A program made the position numbers and the translations under genes. A stretch of 64,000 nucleotides of DNA, from positions 58,599-122,598 of the forward strand of contig CALKIU010000069.1 in NCBI GenBank assembly GCA_937995745.1, given 5' to 3'. Origin of the DNA: an uncultured Bacillaceae bacterium (GTDB taxonomy: Bacteria > Bacillota > Bacilli > Bacillales > Cytobacillaceae). The notes under the pieces were generated by a model. The model had not been told where the DNA came from. It searched no databases and saw nothing but the letters and a program-made list of their open reading frames with translations. Below are positions 8,403-17,311 of the stretch, one piece after another; the stretch's first letter is position 1, and every line of letters starts with the position of its first letter.

Positions 8403-9554
8403 TCAGCTTTTGTCGCCCCGGACCGCCTCTTTGGCAATAATTTCGTTTATTAATTGACCAAACTTGCGGATATCTTCTTCCTTAGTGTCTTTTCCAAAGG
8501 AAATGCGGATAAATTCTTTAGCGGTTTTTTCCGGGATCCCCATGGCTGTCATCGTATTCGACGGGGCTTGTTTGCCCGTATGGCAGGCGCTCCCGGTTGA
8601 GATGGCAAAGCCGTTTCTGTTGCATTCCAGCATGACCCATTGTCCTTCGACGCCCCGGATTCCCATTCCGATGATCGACGGAAGTTGGGACGTTTCCGGT
8701 CCTTCGTAAACGGTAACATATTTTCGATACGGTTTGATGGTTTCTAAAAAACATTGGCGGAGATGCCGGAAATGGGACAGATTTTTTTCCATGTTCCGAT
8801 AAGCTTTTTCAGCTGCAACCGTCATGGCCGCTATGGCCGGTACATTGACGGTCCCCGGCCGCAGCCCCTTTTCATGGGTTGCCCCCGGATAATAAGGCTT
8901 CCAATTGAGGCGGGGATGAATATACACGGCACCGATTCCTTTCGGCCCGTAAAATTTGTGGCCGGATAAGGAGAAACCGTCCAGATATTCGACAGATTCT
9001 TTAAAGTCGATTTTTCCAAAAGCTTGTACACCGTCACTGTGGAATAGGACGCCGTGTTTGCGGCAAATCTTTCCGATTTCCCGTATTGGCTGGATCGTGC
9101 CGATTTCAGGGTTAATATATTGGATGGAAACGAGGACGGTGTCATCGCGGATTGCTTTTTCCAACTGCACCAAGTCGATGAGCCCCTTCTCATTTAAAGG
9201 GAGGTATGTGACTTCGTATCCGCGCTCTTTGATTTTTTCAAAAACCCCCCTCACGGAAGAATGTTCCGCCCATCCCGTGATGACGTGTTTCCCCTTTTTT
9301 TCCGCGGCTGACAGAAGGGCTTGCACGGCTAAATAATTGCTTTCCGACCCGCCGCTCGTAAAATATATTCCATCTTTTGAAAAACCTGTCAGTTCAGAAA
9401 ATTTCTCCCGGCACGCCTCGAGAAGCCGCTCGGCGGTGCTGCCGATGTCATGAAGGCTGCTGGAGTTGCCGTAGTATTTTGTCGCAATTTGAATGTATGT
9501 TTCGGCCGCTTCCTCATCAAGGGGGGATGTGGCCGCAAAATCCAAATATAGCAT
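8403..9554 (-). CDS. nifS: NAD-locus cysteine desulfurase NifS
   Basis: The 383-aa PLP enzyme has the PLP lysine in FSLSGHKFYGPKG and the catalytic cysteine in STGSACHTGK. In B. subtilis the nifS copy beside nadB supplies sulfur for the Fe-S cluster of quinolinate synthase NadA, and the same role is inferred here. A GGGAGGTAACGGA site precedes the ATG. It diverges from nadB and is followed by niaR. A second desulfurase, iscS, lies at 44719. Confidence 0.93.
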   Translation of the reverse strand: MLYLDFAATSPLDEEAAETYIQIATKYYGNSSSLHDIGSTAERLLEACREKFSELTGFSKDGIYFTSGGSESNYLAVQALLSAAEKKGKHVITGWAEHSSVRGVFEKIKERGYEVTYLPLNEKGLIDLVQLEKAIRDDTVLVSIQYINPEIGTIQPIREIGKICRKHGVLFHSDGVQAFGKIDFKESVEYLDGFSLSGHKFYGPKGIGAVYIHPRLNWKPYYPGATHEKGLRPGTVNVPAIAAMTVAAEKAYRNMEKNLSHFRHLRQCFLETIKPYRKYVTVYEGPETSQLPSIIGMGIRGVEGQWVMLECNRNGFAISTGSACHTGKQAPSNTMTAMGIPEKTAKEFIRISFGKDTKEEDIRKFGQLINEIIAKEAVRGDKS

Positions 9555-9592
9555 TTTATTCCGTTACCTCCCAACTTGTCATATTAAAAATT

Positions 9593-9634
9593 TTGACTTA
9601 ATATTAAGGGTATGTAAAGAAAGGTGTCAAGACA
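9593..9634. promoter_or_regulatory. Divergent nifS/nadB control region with candidate NiaR operator
   Basis: TTGACT at 9593-9598 with TAAAGA at 9615-9620 (16 bp apart) could be the nadB promoter. A palindrome with arms TGTC and GACA (TGTCAAGACA, 9625-9634) sits over the expected transcription start. NiaR is known to bind between nifS and nadB in Bacillus, but I cannot confirm the site sequence from memory, so this is a candidate. Confidence 0.4.
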
Positions 9635-9654
9635 TGAAGCCCGGAGGTAAAAAC

Positions 9655-11250
9655 ATGGAGAAGTGCACACAAGTGCTGATTATTGGCAGCGGGGTGGCTG
9701 CTTTACAGTTGGCAAAAAATTTACGCCCGGACGTAAATGTTACGATCTTAACAAAGTCAAACGTATTGCACGGAAATTCGGCGCTTGCGCAGGGCGGGGT
9801 CGCAGCCGCGCTGGCGGAAAACGATGATCCGTACAAACACTTTAAGGATACCATAATCGCCGGAAGTTATCACAACGATGAGGAAGCTGTTTTACAGATG
9901 ACGAAAGCAGCACCTTCGCTCATCCGGGAACTTTTTCAAGAAGGTTGCTCTTTTGATGTAGATAGCGGCGGAAACCTTTGCCTCGGAATGGAAGGAGCCC
10001 ACAGCGAGAAAAGAATCGTCCACGGCGGCGGTGACGCAACCGGAAAACGAATCATGGATTTTCTGTATGAAAGCGTGAAGGCAAGAGACAGCGTCACGAT
10101 TCTGGAAAATATGACCGTGTTCGAGTTAATGGTCGACGGCAACAAATGCATCGGCGCAAAAGCGAAACATCCGGACGGAACCGTGGTCCGGATTTACAGT
10201 GAGCATACCGTTTTGGCGACAGGCGGGGGCGGACAGCTGTACAGTTTCACCCCCTGTGCGGAAACGGCCACGGGAGACGGAATCGCTCTTGCATACCGGG
10301 CCGGAGCGGAAATTTCTGATATGGAATTTATCCAATTTCATCCGACGCTCCTTTATGTTGAAGGAAAAGGGCGTGGTCTTATTTCGGAAGCGGTCCGTGG
10401 CGAGGGCGCGGTTCTCGTCTCGGAAGACGGAACAAAAATTATGGAAGGGGTCCACCCCCTCAAAGATTTGGCTCCCCGTCATGTTGTGGCCCAAACGATC
10501 TACGATTACTTAAAACGGGGCCTTAAAGTTTATTTGGATATTGGCCGGATCGATAACTTTGAAGAACGTTTTCCAACGATTACCGCCATGTGCAGGGAAC
10601 ATCATATCGATCTTTCAAAAGGCATGATACCTGTGGTTCCCGGCTGCCATTTTTTCATGGGCGGCGTAAAAACGGATCTGTATGGCCGGACGAATATTGA
10701 AGGCTTGTATGCGATCGGCGAGGTGGCCCGGACCGGTATCCACGGCGCCAACCGGCTCGCCAGCAATTCCTTGTTGGAAGGCCTCTTTTTTGGGAAAAAA
10801 CTGGCCGGATTGATTAATTCTCTTTGCGGGAAAAAGGCCGCTATTCCTTCCTTCCGTCAGCGGGAAAGAAAGGTTTCCCCCGTAGAAACGCTCCAACTTC
10901 CCGATGTCCGGGAATTAAAGGAGAACATGATGTCCCGCGTCGGGATTGTAAGAACGGAAACGGGACTTAAAGAACAGAAACAATGGCTGGAAAGTTTTTC
11001 TATAGAAAAATGGCTTGAGGCGGAACTTGATCATTTGTCCCCCGGACAAATTGAGAGGGTGTTTATGCTGATCACCTCCTGGTTGATCACTGTTTCTGCA
11101 TTGGAACGGACAGAATCGAGAGGCGGCCATTTCCGCAGCGATTATCCGTTTGCCGACGATTCCCGGTGGCTGAAGAAGGAAATTATTCACAAAAGAACAG
11201 GAGCAAAGGATGGAAGGTATGAACAAATTAAAACTGCGCAAACTCCTTGA
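9655..11250 (+). CDS. nadB: L-aspartate oxidase
   Basis: The 531-aa flavoenzyme oxidises L-aspartate to iminoaspartate, the first step of de novo NAD synthesis. The N-terminal dinucleotide fold is VLIIGSGVAALQLA, followed by NSALAQGGVAAA and the substrate-site HPTLLY and RGEGAVLVSE motifs of the fumarate-reductase family. The CGGAGGTAA site 4-8 bases before ATG 9655 fixes the start; an upstream ATG at 9634 lacks one. The 3' end overlaps nadC by 41 bases. Confidence 0.95.
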   Translation: MEKCTQVLIIGSGVAALQLAKNLRPDVNVTILTKSNVLHGNSALAQGGVAAALAENDDPYKHFKDTIIAGSYHNDEEAVLQMTKAAPSLIRELFQEGCSFDVDSGGNLCLGMEGAHSEKRIVHGGGDATGKRIMDFLYESVKARDSVTILENMTVFELMVDGNKCIGAKAKHPDGTVVRIYSEHTVLATGGGGQLYSFTPCAETATGDGIALAYRAGAEISDMEFIQFHPTLLYVEGKGRGLISEAVRGEGAVLVSEDGTKIMEGVHPLKDLAPRHVVAQTIYDYLKRGLKVYLDIGRIDNFEERFPTITAMCREHHIDLSKGMIPVVPGCHFFMGGVKTDLYGRTNIEGLYAIGEVARTGIHGANRLASNSLLEGLFFGKKLAGLINSLCGKKAAIPSFRQRERKVSPVETLQLPDVRELKENMMSRVGIVRTETGLKEQKQWLESFSIEKWLEAELDHLSPGQIERVFMLITSWLITVSALERTESRGGHFRSDYPFADDSRWLKKEIIHKRTGAKDGRYEQIKTAQTP

Positions 11251-12061
11251 ACAGTTTTTCCTCGAAGATATTGGCGAACAAGATGTGACAAGCGATCTTA
11301 TTTTTCCGGAAGAAGAGCAAGGCGAAATTGTTTTTATCGCAAAGGAAAGCGGGGTATTTTGCGGAAAGGATGTCATTTGCACCGGCTTCCGGATTTTAAA
11401 TGAACGCGTCGAAATTGATATGAAAGTCAACGACGGCGATCCTTTTCAAAAAGGAGACAGGCTTGCCGTTGTCCGCGGAAATGTCGCAGACTTGTTGAAA
11501 GGGGAACGGGTGGTCCTCAATCTCGTTCAACGGATGAGCGGCATTGCCACGACGACCCGCCGGGCGGTCGAATTACTGGGCGATGTCAAGACAAGAATTG
11601 CCGACACGAGAAAAACAACGCCCGGATTGAGAATGCTGGAAAAATATGCTGTAAGGACAGGCGGCGGTTTTAATCACCGCTTCGGACTGTATGACGGCGT
11701 GATGATTAAAGACAATCACATTTCTTTTGCCGGTTCAATCACCAATGCTGTCCAACGGGTGAGGGAAAAGCTCGGCCACATGGTTAAAATCGAGGTGGAA
11801 ATCGAAACGAAAGACCAACTCCTTGAAGCCATTGAAGCGGGCGTTGACGTGATCATGTTTGATAACCGCAGTCCGCAAGAGATTAAAGAATGGATTTCTC
11901 TTGTTCCGGACGGAATTGTCACGGAAGCATCGGGGGGAATCACGTTGGAAAACCTTGCTGACTACAAGGATACAGGGGTAGATGTCATTTCATTGGGATT
12001 CCTGACCCATACCGTCAAATCTTTGGATATTAGCGTAAAAATGAATGTGTTCAAAGATTAA
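11210..12061 (+). CDS. nadC: Nicotinate-nucleotide diphosphorylase (carboxylating)
   Basis: The 283-aa quinolinate phosphoribosyltransferase converts quinolinate and PRPP to nicotinate mononucleotide. Family motifs include DIGEQDVTSDLI, LNLVQRMSGIAT, DTRKTTPGLRMLEKYAV and GGGFNHRFGLYDGVMIKDNH, here all intact. ATG 11210 has AGGAG 6-7 bases upstream; an alternative ATG lies at 11219. The gene is translationally coupled to nadB. Confidence 0.95.
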   Translation: MEGMNKLKLRKLLEQFFLEDIGEQDVTSDLIFPEEEQGEIVFIAKESGVFCGKDVICTGFRILNERVEIDMKVNDGDPFQKGDRLAVVRGNVADLLKGERVVLNLVQRMSGIATTTRRAVELLGDVKTRIADTRKTTPGLRMLEKYAVRTGGGFNHRFGLYDGVMIKDNHISFAGSITNAVQRVREKLGHMVKIEVEIETKDQLLEAIEAGVDVIMFDNRSPQEIKEWISLVPDGIVTEASGGITLENLADYKDTGVDVISLGFLTHTVKSLDISVKMNVFKD

Positions 12062-12147
12062 CCCGTTTCCGCCGTCCGGCTGAAATGTCTTCATTTGCCC
12101 CGCCGACAAAGTGACAAAAGTCACCGTCGACTGCAAACCAATCCCGT

Positions 12148-12171
12148 TATGTAAATATGTAAATATGTAAA
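12148..12171 (+). repeat. Three tandem copies of an 8-bp unit (TATGTAAA)
   Basis: TATGTAAA occurs three times back to back upstream of nadA, followed by a fourth partial unit. A GTGAC-aaaa-GTCAC inverted repeat lies just before at 12111-12124. No function can be assigned; slippage or protein binding are both possible. Confidence 0.6.
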
Positions 12172-12221
12172 TAGGTTTATCCGGGAAAATCGACGGATCG
12201 CCCGGAATAACGGTGAATTTG

Positions 12222-12261
12222 TTCACAATTTGTTCAAAATATGCTACATTATCTTTATAAT
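12222..12261 (+). promoter_or_regulatory. Candidate promoter for nadA
   Basis: TTCACA at 12222-12227 and TACATT at 12245-12250 are 17 bp apart. A perfect TATAAT at 12256-12261 is also present, with a TTGTTC at 20 bp. Either pair would start an mRNA about 70-80 bases before nadA. The 280-base gap after nadC supports a separate promoter. Confidence 0.45.
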
Positions 12262-12341
12262 CTATGTATATATAAAAACGGAGTAAGTTTTAAAAAGGAA
12301 CGGATCAAAAAAGATTGATTGAATAAACGGGGGAAAGGATT

Positions 12342-13448
12342 TTGAACATTCTAGAAACGTTTCAATCAAAAGTGACACTCATTCCAGACAAGTACAGAAA
12401 AATGTCCGTGGAAGAATTGGAAGAACGCGTACGTGAATTAAAAGGAAAATTCGGGAGCAAGCTCTTTATTCCCGGACACCACTATCAAAAAGACGAGATC
12501 ATTCAATTTGCGGACAGCACGGGCGACTCCTTGAGATTGGCGCAGCTTTCGGCGGAAAATCGCCAGGCGGAGCATATTGTCTTTTGCGGTGTTCATTTTA
12601 TGGCAGAAACGGCCGATATTTTGACAACGAAGGAACAAAAGGTCTATCTTCCGGATTTGCGCGCCGGTTGTTCCATGGCTGACATGGCGGACATCCACCA
12701 AACAGAACGGGCCTGGGATAAATTGCAGGACCTTTTCGGGGACACGATTCTTCCGCTCACTTATGTTAACTCCACAGCCGCCATCAAAGCCTTTGTCGGA
12801 AAAAAAGGCGGCGCCACTGTTACCTCATCCAATGCTGAAAAAATGGTGAAATGGGCATTTACACAGAAGGAACGGGTGTTTTTCCTTCCGGATCAGCATT
12901 TGGGAAGAAATACGGCCTATAAACTCGGAGTGCGCCTCGATGAAATGGCCGTGTGGGATCCGGCAACGGATGAGCTCGAATATGACGGAGATTATCAAAA
13001 TATTAAAGTGATCCTTTGGAAAGGTTATTGTTCCGTTCACGAAAACTTTACGGTGGAAAATGTCAAAGCGGTCAGGGAAAAATATCCGGATATGAAGATC
13101 ATAGTCCATCCGGAATGCCGTCACGAAGTTGTTGCGTTAGCGGATGATGCAGGTTCGACCAATTATATTATTAAGCGGATTGAAGAAGCCGAACCTGGAA
13201 GCGCATGGGCCATCGGTACGGAACACAATCTCGTGAACCGTCTCATTAAAAACCATCCGGACAAGCATATTATTTCCTTAAACCCTTTTATGTGCTCATG
13301 TCTGACCATGAACCGCATTGACCTGCCCCATCTTGTCTGGTGTTTGGAGTCCGTCGAAAAAGGAGAAGAACATCATCTCATTACCGTTGAAGAAGAAGTG
13401 GCGGAATATGCAAAAATAGCCTTGAACAGAATGCTGTCCCAATCGTAA
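12342..13448 (+). CDS. nadA: Quinolinate synthase
   Basis: The 368-aa enzyme condenses iminoaspartate with dihydroxyacetone phosphate to quinolinate using an oxygen-sensitive 4Fe-4S cluster. The three cluster cysteines are visible in LRAGCSMADM, HPECRHEV and the PFMCSCLTM region. GHHYQKDEI and FCGVHFMAETA are family motifs. It uses a TTG start with GGGGAAAGG upstream. It completes nadB-nadC-nadA, with nifS nearby as likely sulfur donor. Confidence 0.96.
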   Translation: MNILETFQSKVTLIPDKYRKMSVEELEERVRELKGKFGSKLFIPGHHYQKDEIIQFADSTGDSLRLAQLSAENRQAEHIVFCGVHFMAETADILTTKEQKVYLPDLRAGCSMADMADIHQTERAWDKLQDLFGDTILPLTYVNSTAAIKAFVGKKGGATVTSSNAEKMVKWAFTQKERVFFLPDQHLGRNTAYKLGVRLDEMAVWDPATDELEYDGDYQNIKVILWKGYCSVHENFTVENVKAVREKYPDMKIIVHPECRHEVVALADDAGSTNYIIKRIEEAEPGSAWAIGTEHNLVNRLIKNHPDKHIISLNPFMCSCLTMNRIDLPHLVWCLESVEKGEEHHLITVEEEVAEYAKIALNRMLSQS

Positions 13449-13467
13449 TGGAATCATGTCAAGAAAT

Positions 13468-13553
13468 GCTGTTTCATCTTGCGGGTGCGGCCTTTTGCCC
13501 GAATGTGACAAATGGACAAAACCCGCTTGTGACTGATGAAACAGCTTTTTTTT
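13468..13553 (+). terminator. Long nested terminator after nadA
   Basis: GCTGTTTCATC at 13468-13478 pairs with GATGAAACAGC at 13535-13545, followed by eight T. Inside, GCGGGT at 13481-13486 can pair with ACCCGC at 13521-13526. The outer loop of over 50 bases is unusually long for a terminator. Confidence 0.75.
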
Positions 13554-13803
13554 ACTCATAATCGATCTTGCAGATGCATATGTTTTTGTGAAGATTGTTA
13601 GCAAATTGCTCACATTTTTATACTTATCAGAACATTTCGGTCCGTTCTGAAAGGTAAGACGGAGCAGACAAGAAGCCGGAGGAGCAGTTTTGCCGGCAAG
13701 ACAGAGCCTCAAAGGCGGTTGTGCCTGTCTTGCGCCGGGGAACGCCGAAAACCTGCCACAGTCCCAATGAAGTGACTCACCTGATGTATAGGAGGTTCTC
13801 ACA

Positions 13804-15315
13804 GTGAAAATCCACATTGTACAGAAAGGGGATACTCTTTGGAAGATAGCGAAAAAATATGGTGTTGATTTTGAAGAGTTGAAGAAAATAAATTCACACT
13901 TGAGCAATCCGGATATGATTATGCCGGGGATGAAAATCAAAATTCCGGCCGCGGGAGACACGGTGAAAATGGGGGACGGTAAGAAAGGTTTTTGGGGGGC
14001 AAAGAAAGAGATTCCCTTAAAAGAGTATCCCAAGGAATTCCCCTTAAAGGAAGAGGCGGTGGAAGTTCCCGTTAAGGAACCCGCCAAAGAAATTCCCAAA
14101 CCTCCGCCTCCGAAAATGGAAGAACCGGCTCCGAAACCGCCTCCGGAAAAAAAGGAACCAAAGAAGGTGATGCCAAAAACAGAACCACCGAAAACACCTC
14201 CCGCACCGGAGGCAAAAAAGATTTTGCCCGAGGCCAAGCCTGAAAAAAAGAAACCTGTCAAACAGGAAGTGAAAGAATTAAAAGCAAAACAACCATTCGT
14301 TCCTAAAATGCCGAAGCCGATCATTCCGGAATCGGACATTAACAATTATTACATGTTCACGATGTCCAAATTGCAGGCTCCGCAGCAACTTTCCCCTCAA
14401 TTAGCCGCCCAGCCCATGTCAACACCGCAATATCCCCCGCTTCAGGAACAGTCTGCAGACATGCCCAAAAAACATACACCCCAGTCAAAACAAATGAAAG
14501 CAAAAGGTTCATCTGTTTCACCCGAAGTGTTTGGCGAATCTATGGATGATTCTTCCAATAATACGGAAACAGGAGGTTATTCACAACCTATGTATTCATA
14601 TTATCAACCCCCCTATTCCACTTTGCCTGCCGGTTACGGACACTCTCCCGGTTATGGCGCCCCGTATCAAGCCTATCATGGAATGATGCCCGGCCCGATG
14701 CCGTATGGAGGATACGGCGGCCAAGGCCATGTCCATCATTACGGTTCTTATGATGATGAATCGTCCTATTTGCCGCAGCCGTATGCGGGGACATCTGCGG
14801 GAATGTACGGTGCCAATCCGCCGGGGCAAGTGATGGGGGCATATGATTATCAAATGCCGCCCAACATGCCGGCCAACATGCCTGCAAACATGCCGGCCAA
14901 TATGCCCGCTAATATGCCGGCTAACTTGCCGCCGTCAACGGCACCAAGCGCTGTGGCACCCGCTGCGCATATGGGACCGTGGTGTCCGCCGTATCATGCC
15001 CCTCTCTTTCCGGTTTCTCCGGTCATGCCCGGACCGGGACCTGTTCCCCTTTTTTCCCAACCGGCGGGGGCAGCCTCTGACGGATGCGGATGCGGCGGAA
15101 GCGCCATGATGGGGCCGTACGGTTACGGAGCAGGTCCATTCGGACCGGTGCAGCCGGGCGGCTACTATTATCCTTTTGCTCCTGCGGCAATGGGTTATGG
15201 AGGTTTTGATATGGCGGGAGCCGTTCCGCCTTATATGAATCCTTACGGAGGAGGAATGTCCGGTTTTTCCAGAGAAGAAGAGGAAAACAAGGAAGATCAG
15301 GAAAATGAAAATTAA
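13804..15315 (+). CDS. safA: Spore coat morphogenetic protein SafA
   Basis: The 503-aa protein has an N-terminal LysM domain (residues 1-50, IHIVQKGDTLWKIAKKYGVD), which targets cortex peptidoglycan. A lysine/proline/glutamate-rich linker (55-165) follows, then a long proline-, tyrosine-, methionine- and glycine-rich tail. SafA organises the inner coat in B. subtilis, and its position after nadA is conserved. The start is GTG with TAGGAGGT upstream. The tail contains an NMPA repeat and a GCGCGG cysteine cluster. It is expected to be made in the mother cell, but I found no clear sigma-E box. Confidence 0.93.
   Translation: MKIHIVQKGDTLWKIAKKYGVDFEELKKINSHLSNPDMIMPGMKIKIPAAGDTVKMGDGKKGFWGAKKEIPLKEYPKEFPLKEEAVEVPVKEPAKEIPKPPPPKMEEPAPKPPPEKKEPKKVMPKTEPPKTPPAPEAKKILPEAKPEKKKPVKQEVKELKAKQPFVPKMPKPIIPESDINNYYMFTMSKLQAPQQLSPQLAAQPMSTPQYPPLQEQSADMPKKHTPQSKQMKAKGSSVSPEVFGESMDDSSNNTETGGYSQPMYSYYQPPYSTLPAGYGHSPGYGAPYQAYHGMMPGPMPYGGYGGQGHVHHYGSYDDESSYLPQPYAGTSAGMYGANPPGQVMGAYDYQMPPNMPANMPANMPANMPANMPANLPPSTAPSAVAPAAHMGPWCPPYHAPLFPVSPVMPGPGPVPLFSQPAGAASDGCGCGGSAMMGPYGYGAGPFGPVQPGGYYYPFAPAAMGYGGFDMAGAVPPYMNPYGGGMSGFSREEEENKEDQENEN
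14863..14934 (+). repeat. 12-bp in-frame tandem repeat coding NMPA in safA
   Basis: Five units coding NMPA and one degenerate unit coding NLPP lie head to tail. Third-position differences between units show they are not recent exact duplications throughout. The number of units is likely variable between strains. Confidence 0.85.
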
Positions 15316-16288
15316 TCAGCCGGGAGACGATTTGTTTACCGATCGTCTCCTTTTCTATTTGCAAAGGAAATTTCCTTTTCCGGTCCAAAAGATTATTCCT
15401 GTCAAAAAACAAGTTTATAAAATACAAACAAATGACCAAATCTTTATCTTAAAAGGTTTTTGTTCTTATCGACATTTGAAGATTCAACGCGAATTTGCCG
15501 ATTGTTTGATGAAGGAAGGATTTGCCGGCACGTGCCCGTTTTTACATTTACATGAGGAGCCGTTGTTTTTCCAAGGTTATTATTACGGATGCCTGAAATA
15601 TTTGCCTCCCGCCCCCGTTCCCTTTTCCTTCAAGAATGCCCGCGACAGGCTCCGGGGATTGGCGCTGCTTAAAAGATATCATCAAGTTTCCGGCCGGCTC
15701 GTGAAATTTTTTGAATCTGACATTGCGCGCCACAACATTTTGCAAAAATGGCGCCAACGGACGGCATCATTTTTAAAAAATCTCGCCATGATAAAATATT
15801 TCGTTCAAAAAGAAATATTGGCTGAAATGCTGATGTGGGCGGACTGGTCATTGAAGGGGCTCGGACAATGCAGCCGGCGGAGAAAAGAAAAAAGGACTGT
15901 TATATTGCACGGGGATGTTGCCGATCATAATTTCCTGCTTGCCCGTGATGGCTGTCTATATTTAATTGATTTTGATTTAATCAAGATCGGCGATCCCCTG
16001 TGGGATTATCTTCAATATGCCAGCAGGATCCTTCCGTTTCTCAATTGGTCCGTAACGGAACTGAAAAGAATGGAAGAAATTTCCCGGTTTTTCCGCGAAG
16101 ACGCATTTATTTTTGCCCTTGCTTATCCGGCAGATATTTTTAGGGAGTGGAATCGTGCCATCCGGGAAGGAAGCTTTGCCAGACAGGATAAACTGGAATT
16201 TCTCTTCCATATCACTGTGGAACAGTTTTCGGAGCGGCAAAAATTTTTTAAAGACCTGCAAAACTTGGCGGATAAAATGGCCCGGTGA
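15305..16288 (+). CDS. CotS-like (YsxE/YutH family) spore kinase-fold protein
   Basis: The 327-aa protein has an aminoglycoside-phosphotransferase fold. The catalytic loop HGDVADHNFL (near residue 201) and the metal-binding DFD of YLIDFDLIKIGDPLWDY are intact. CotS, YsxE and YutH form a spore-coat-associated family in Bacillus. It overlaps safA by 11 bases and is therefore probably co-expressed in the mother cell. In B. subtilis ysxE instead follows spoVID, another LysM coat protein. Substrate unknown; enzyme activity is only inferred from the motifs. Confidence 0.8.
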   Translation: MKINQPGDDLFTDRLLFYLQRKFPFPVQKIIPVKKQVYKIQTNDQIFILKGFCSYRHLKIQREFADCLMKEGFAGTCPFLHLHEEPLFFQGYYYGCLKYLPPAPVPFSFKNARDRLRGLALLKRYHQVSGRLVKFFESDIARHNILQKWRQRTASFLKNLAMIKYFVQKEILAEMLMWADWSLKGLGQCSRRRKEKRTVILHGDVADHNFLLARDGCLYLIDFDLIKIGDPLWDYLQYASRILPFLNWSVTELKRMEEISRFFREDAFIFALAYPADIFREWNRAIREGSFARQDKLEFLFHITVEQFSERQKFFKDLQNLADKMAR

Positions 16289-16507
16289 TTCTTGTCCCGC
16301 CTGTTCCTTCTTCGGGGAATCATTCCCTCGTTTTCAATTATACATCTGTCAATTGCAAGCAATCTTTTTTAAAAGCGGTCTCCCGCCGCCGGATACCCTT
16401 ATTTTGCAAGAGATTGGTTTTTTATGACAGTATGAAAAATCGGCCCCCTCACAATCTATAAGTAAAGAGCATTTTATTTTCTTGACTTTAGAAAAGAGGG
16501 GGTATGA

Positions 16508-17098
16508 ATGTTGCACTCCGTGTGGAAGAAGTTTTTATTGTTGACAGCAATCTGTGCGCTTGCCGGTTGCGGGGCGGACAATGACGAGGCAGGGCAAAAC
16601 AGGGATACCGTTCCGATCGGTTATTATTCTAATGAAAATCATGACAATGGGCGGGGCTTTTTCCGGCATGAAGATGATAATGACGGTCCTTTAACGGAAA
16701 TAATGGACCATACTTTCGGGAAAGAAGGCACCGCCCCCCGTCCGGCCGGCAGCAGACAGCAGCGCGATGCAAATAAAAAAGCGGGGGAAACGACTGAATA
16801 TATTGAAAAAACCACTGCTTCCGCCAAAAGTGTTCCCGGGGTGGAAGATGCGGCCGTGATTTTTTCCGGAAACCGCGTTTTGGTGGCTGTTCGGATCGCA
16901 GACGGCAACCGGACGGATAAAATACGGACTGCTGTTGAAAAACAGGTGAGGGATCGTCTGAACGTACATTCCTTGACAGTTGTTGCCGACAAACGGGTAT
17001 ACGAACGGGTGAAGCGGCTTGAAAATGAATTGCGAAACGGCAAGGTGTCGAAACAGGTCAGGGAAGAGATTGAAAATATGCTGCGATTTCAAAAATAG
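16508..17098 (+). CDS. YhcN/YlaJ-family sporulation lipoprotein (CoxA-like)
   Basis: The 196-aa protein has a lipoprotein signal with lipobox LAGC (Cys about residue 21), an acidic linker, and a C-terminal YhcN/YlaJ domain (VEDAAVIFSGNRVLVAVRI). The B. subtilis counterpart after safA is coxA, a cortex-associated protein. It has an AGAGGGGG site before ATG 16508. The 219-base gap before it holds no gene, and a terminator follows. Confidence 0.8.
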   Translation: MLHSVWKKFLLLTAICALAGCGADNDEAGQNRDTVPIGYYSNENHDNGRGFFRHEDDNDGPLTEIMDHTFGKEGTAPRPAGSRQQRDANKKAGETTEYIEKTTASAKSVPGVEDAAVIFSGNRVLVAVRIADGNRTDKIRTAVEKQVRDRLNVHSLTVVADKRVYERVKRLENELRNGKVSKQVREEIENMLRFQK

Positions 17099-17141
17099 TG
17101 GAAGGAAATGAAAAGGAACGCTGGCGGGGAAACCGTGGTCA

Positions 17142-17182
17142 AAAAAGAGCAAAGCCTCATTCCCGGGGTTTGCTCTTTTTTT
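17142..17182 (+). terminator. Terminator after the CoxA-like gene
   Basis: AAAAAGAGCAAA at 17142-17153 pairs with TTTGCTCTTTTT at 17169-17180, then a T run. Confidence 0.85.
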
Positions 17183-17311
17183 GTTCCGGATGCCTAATGT
17201 TTGGTATGGCCGCCACAAAGAAAATGAAAGCGAGTTGGGATAATTTTGCAATATTTGACCATAATACGATTGAAGACGGATGGCAATTTGCTGCAGGGTG
17301 GAGGTGACAAT

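Noticed and set aside
13296..14345. Long minus-strand frame over nadA end and safA start
   Set aside because: It is the complement of real genes; its Gly/Ser/Phe richness mirrors the safA Pro/Lys region.
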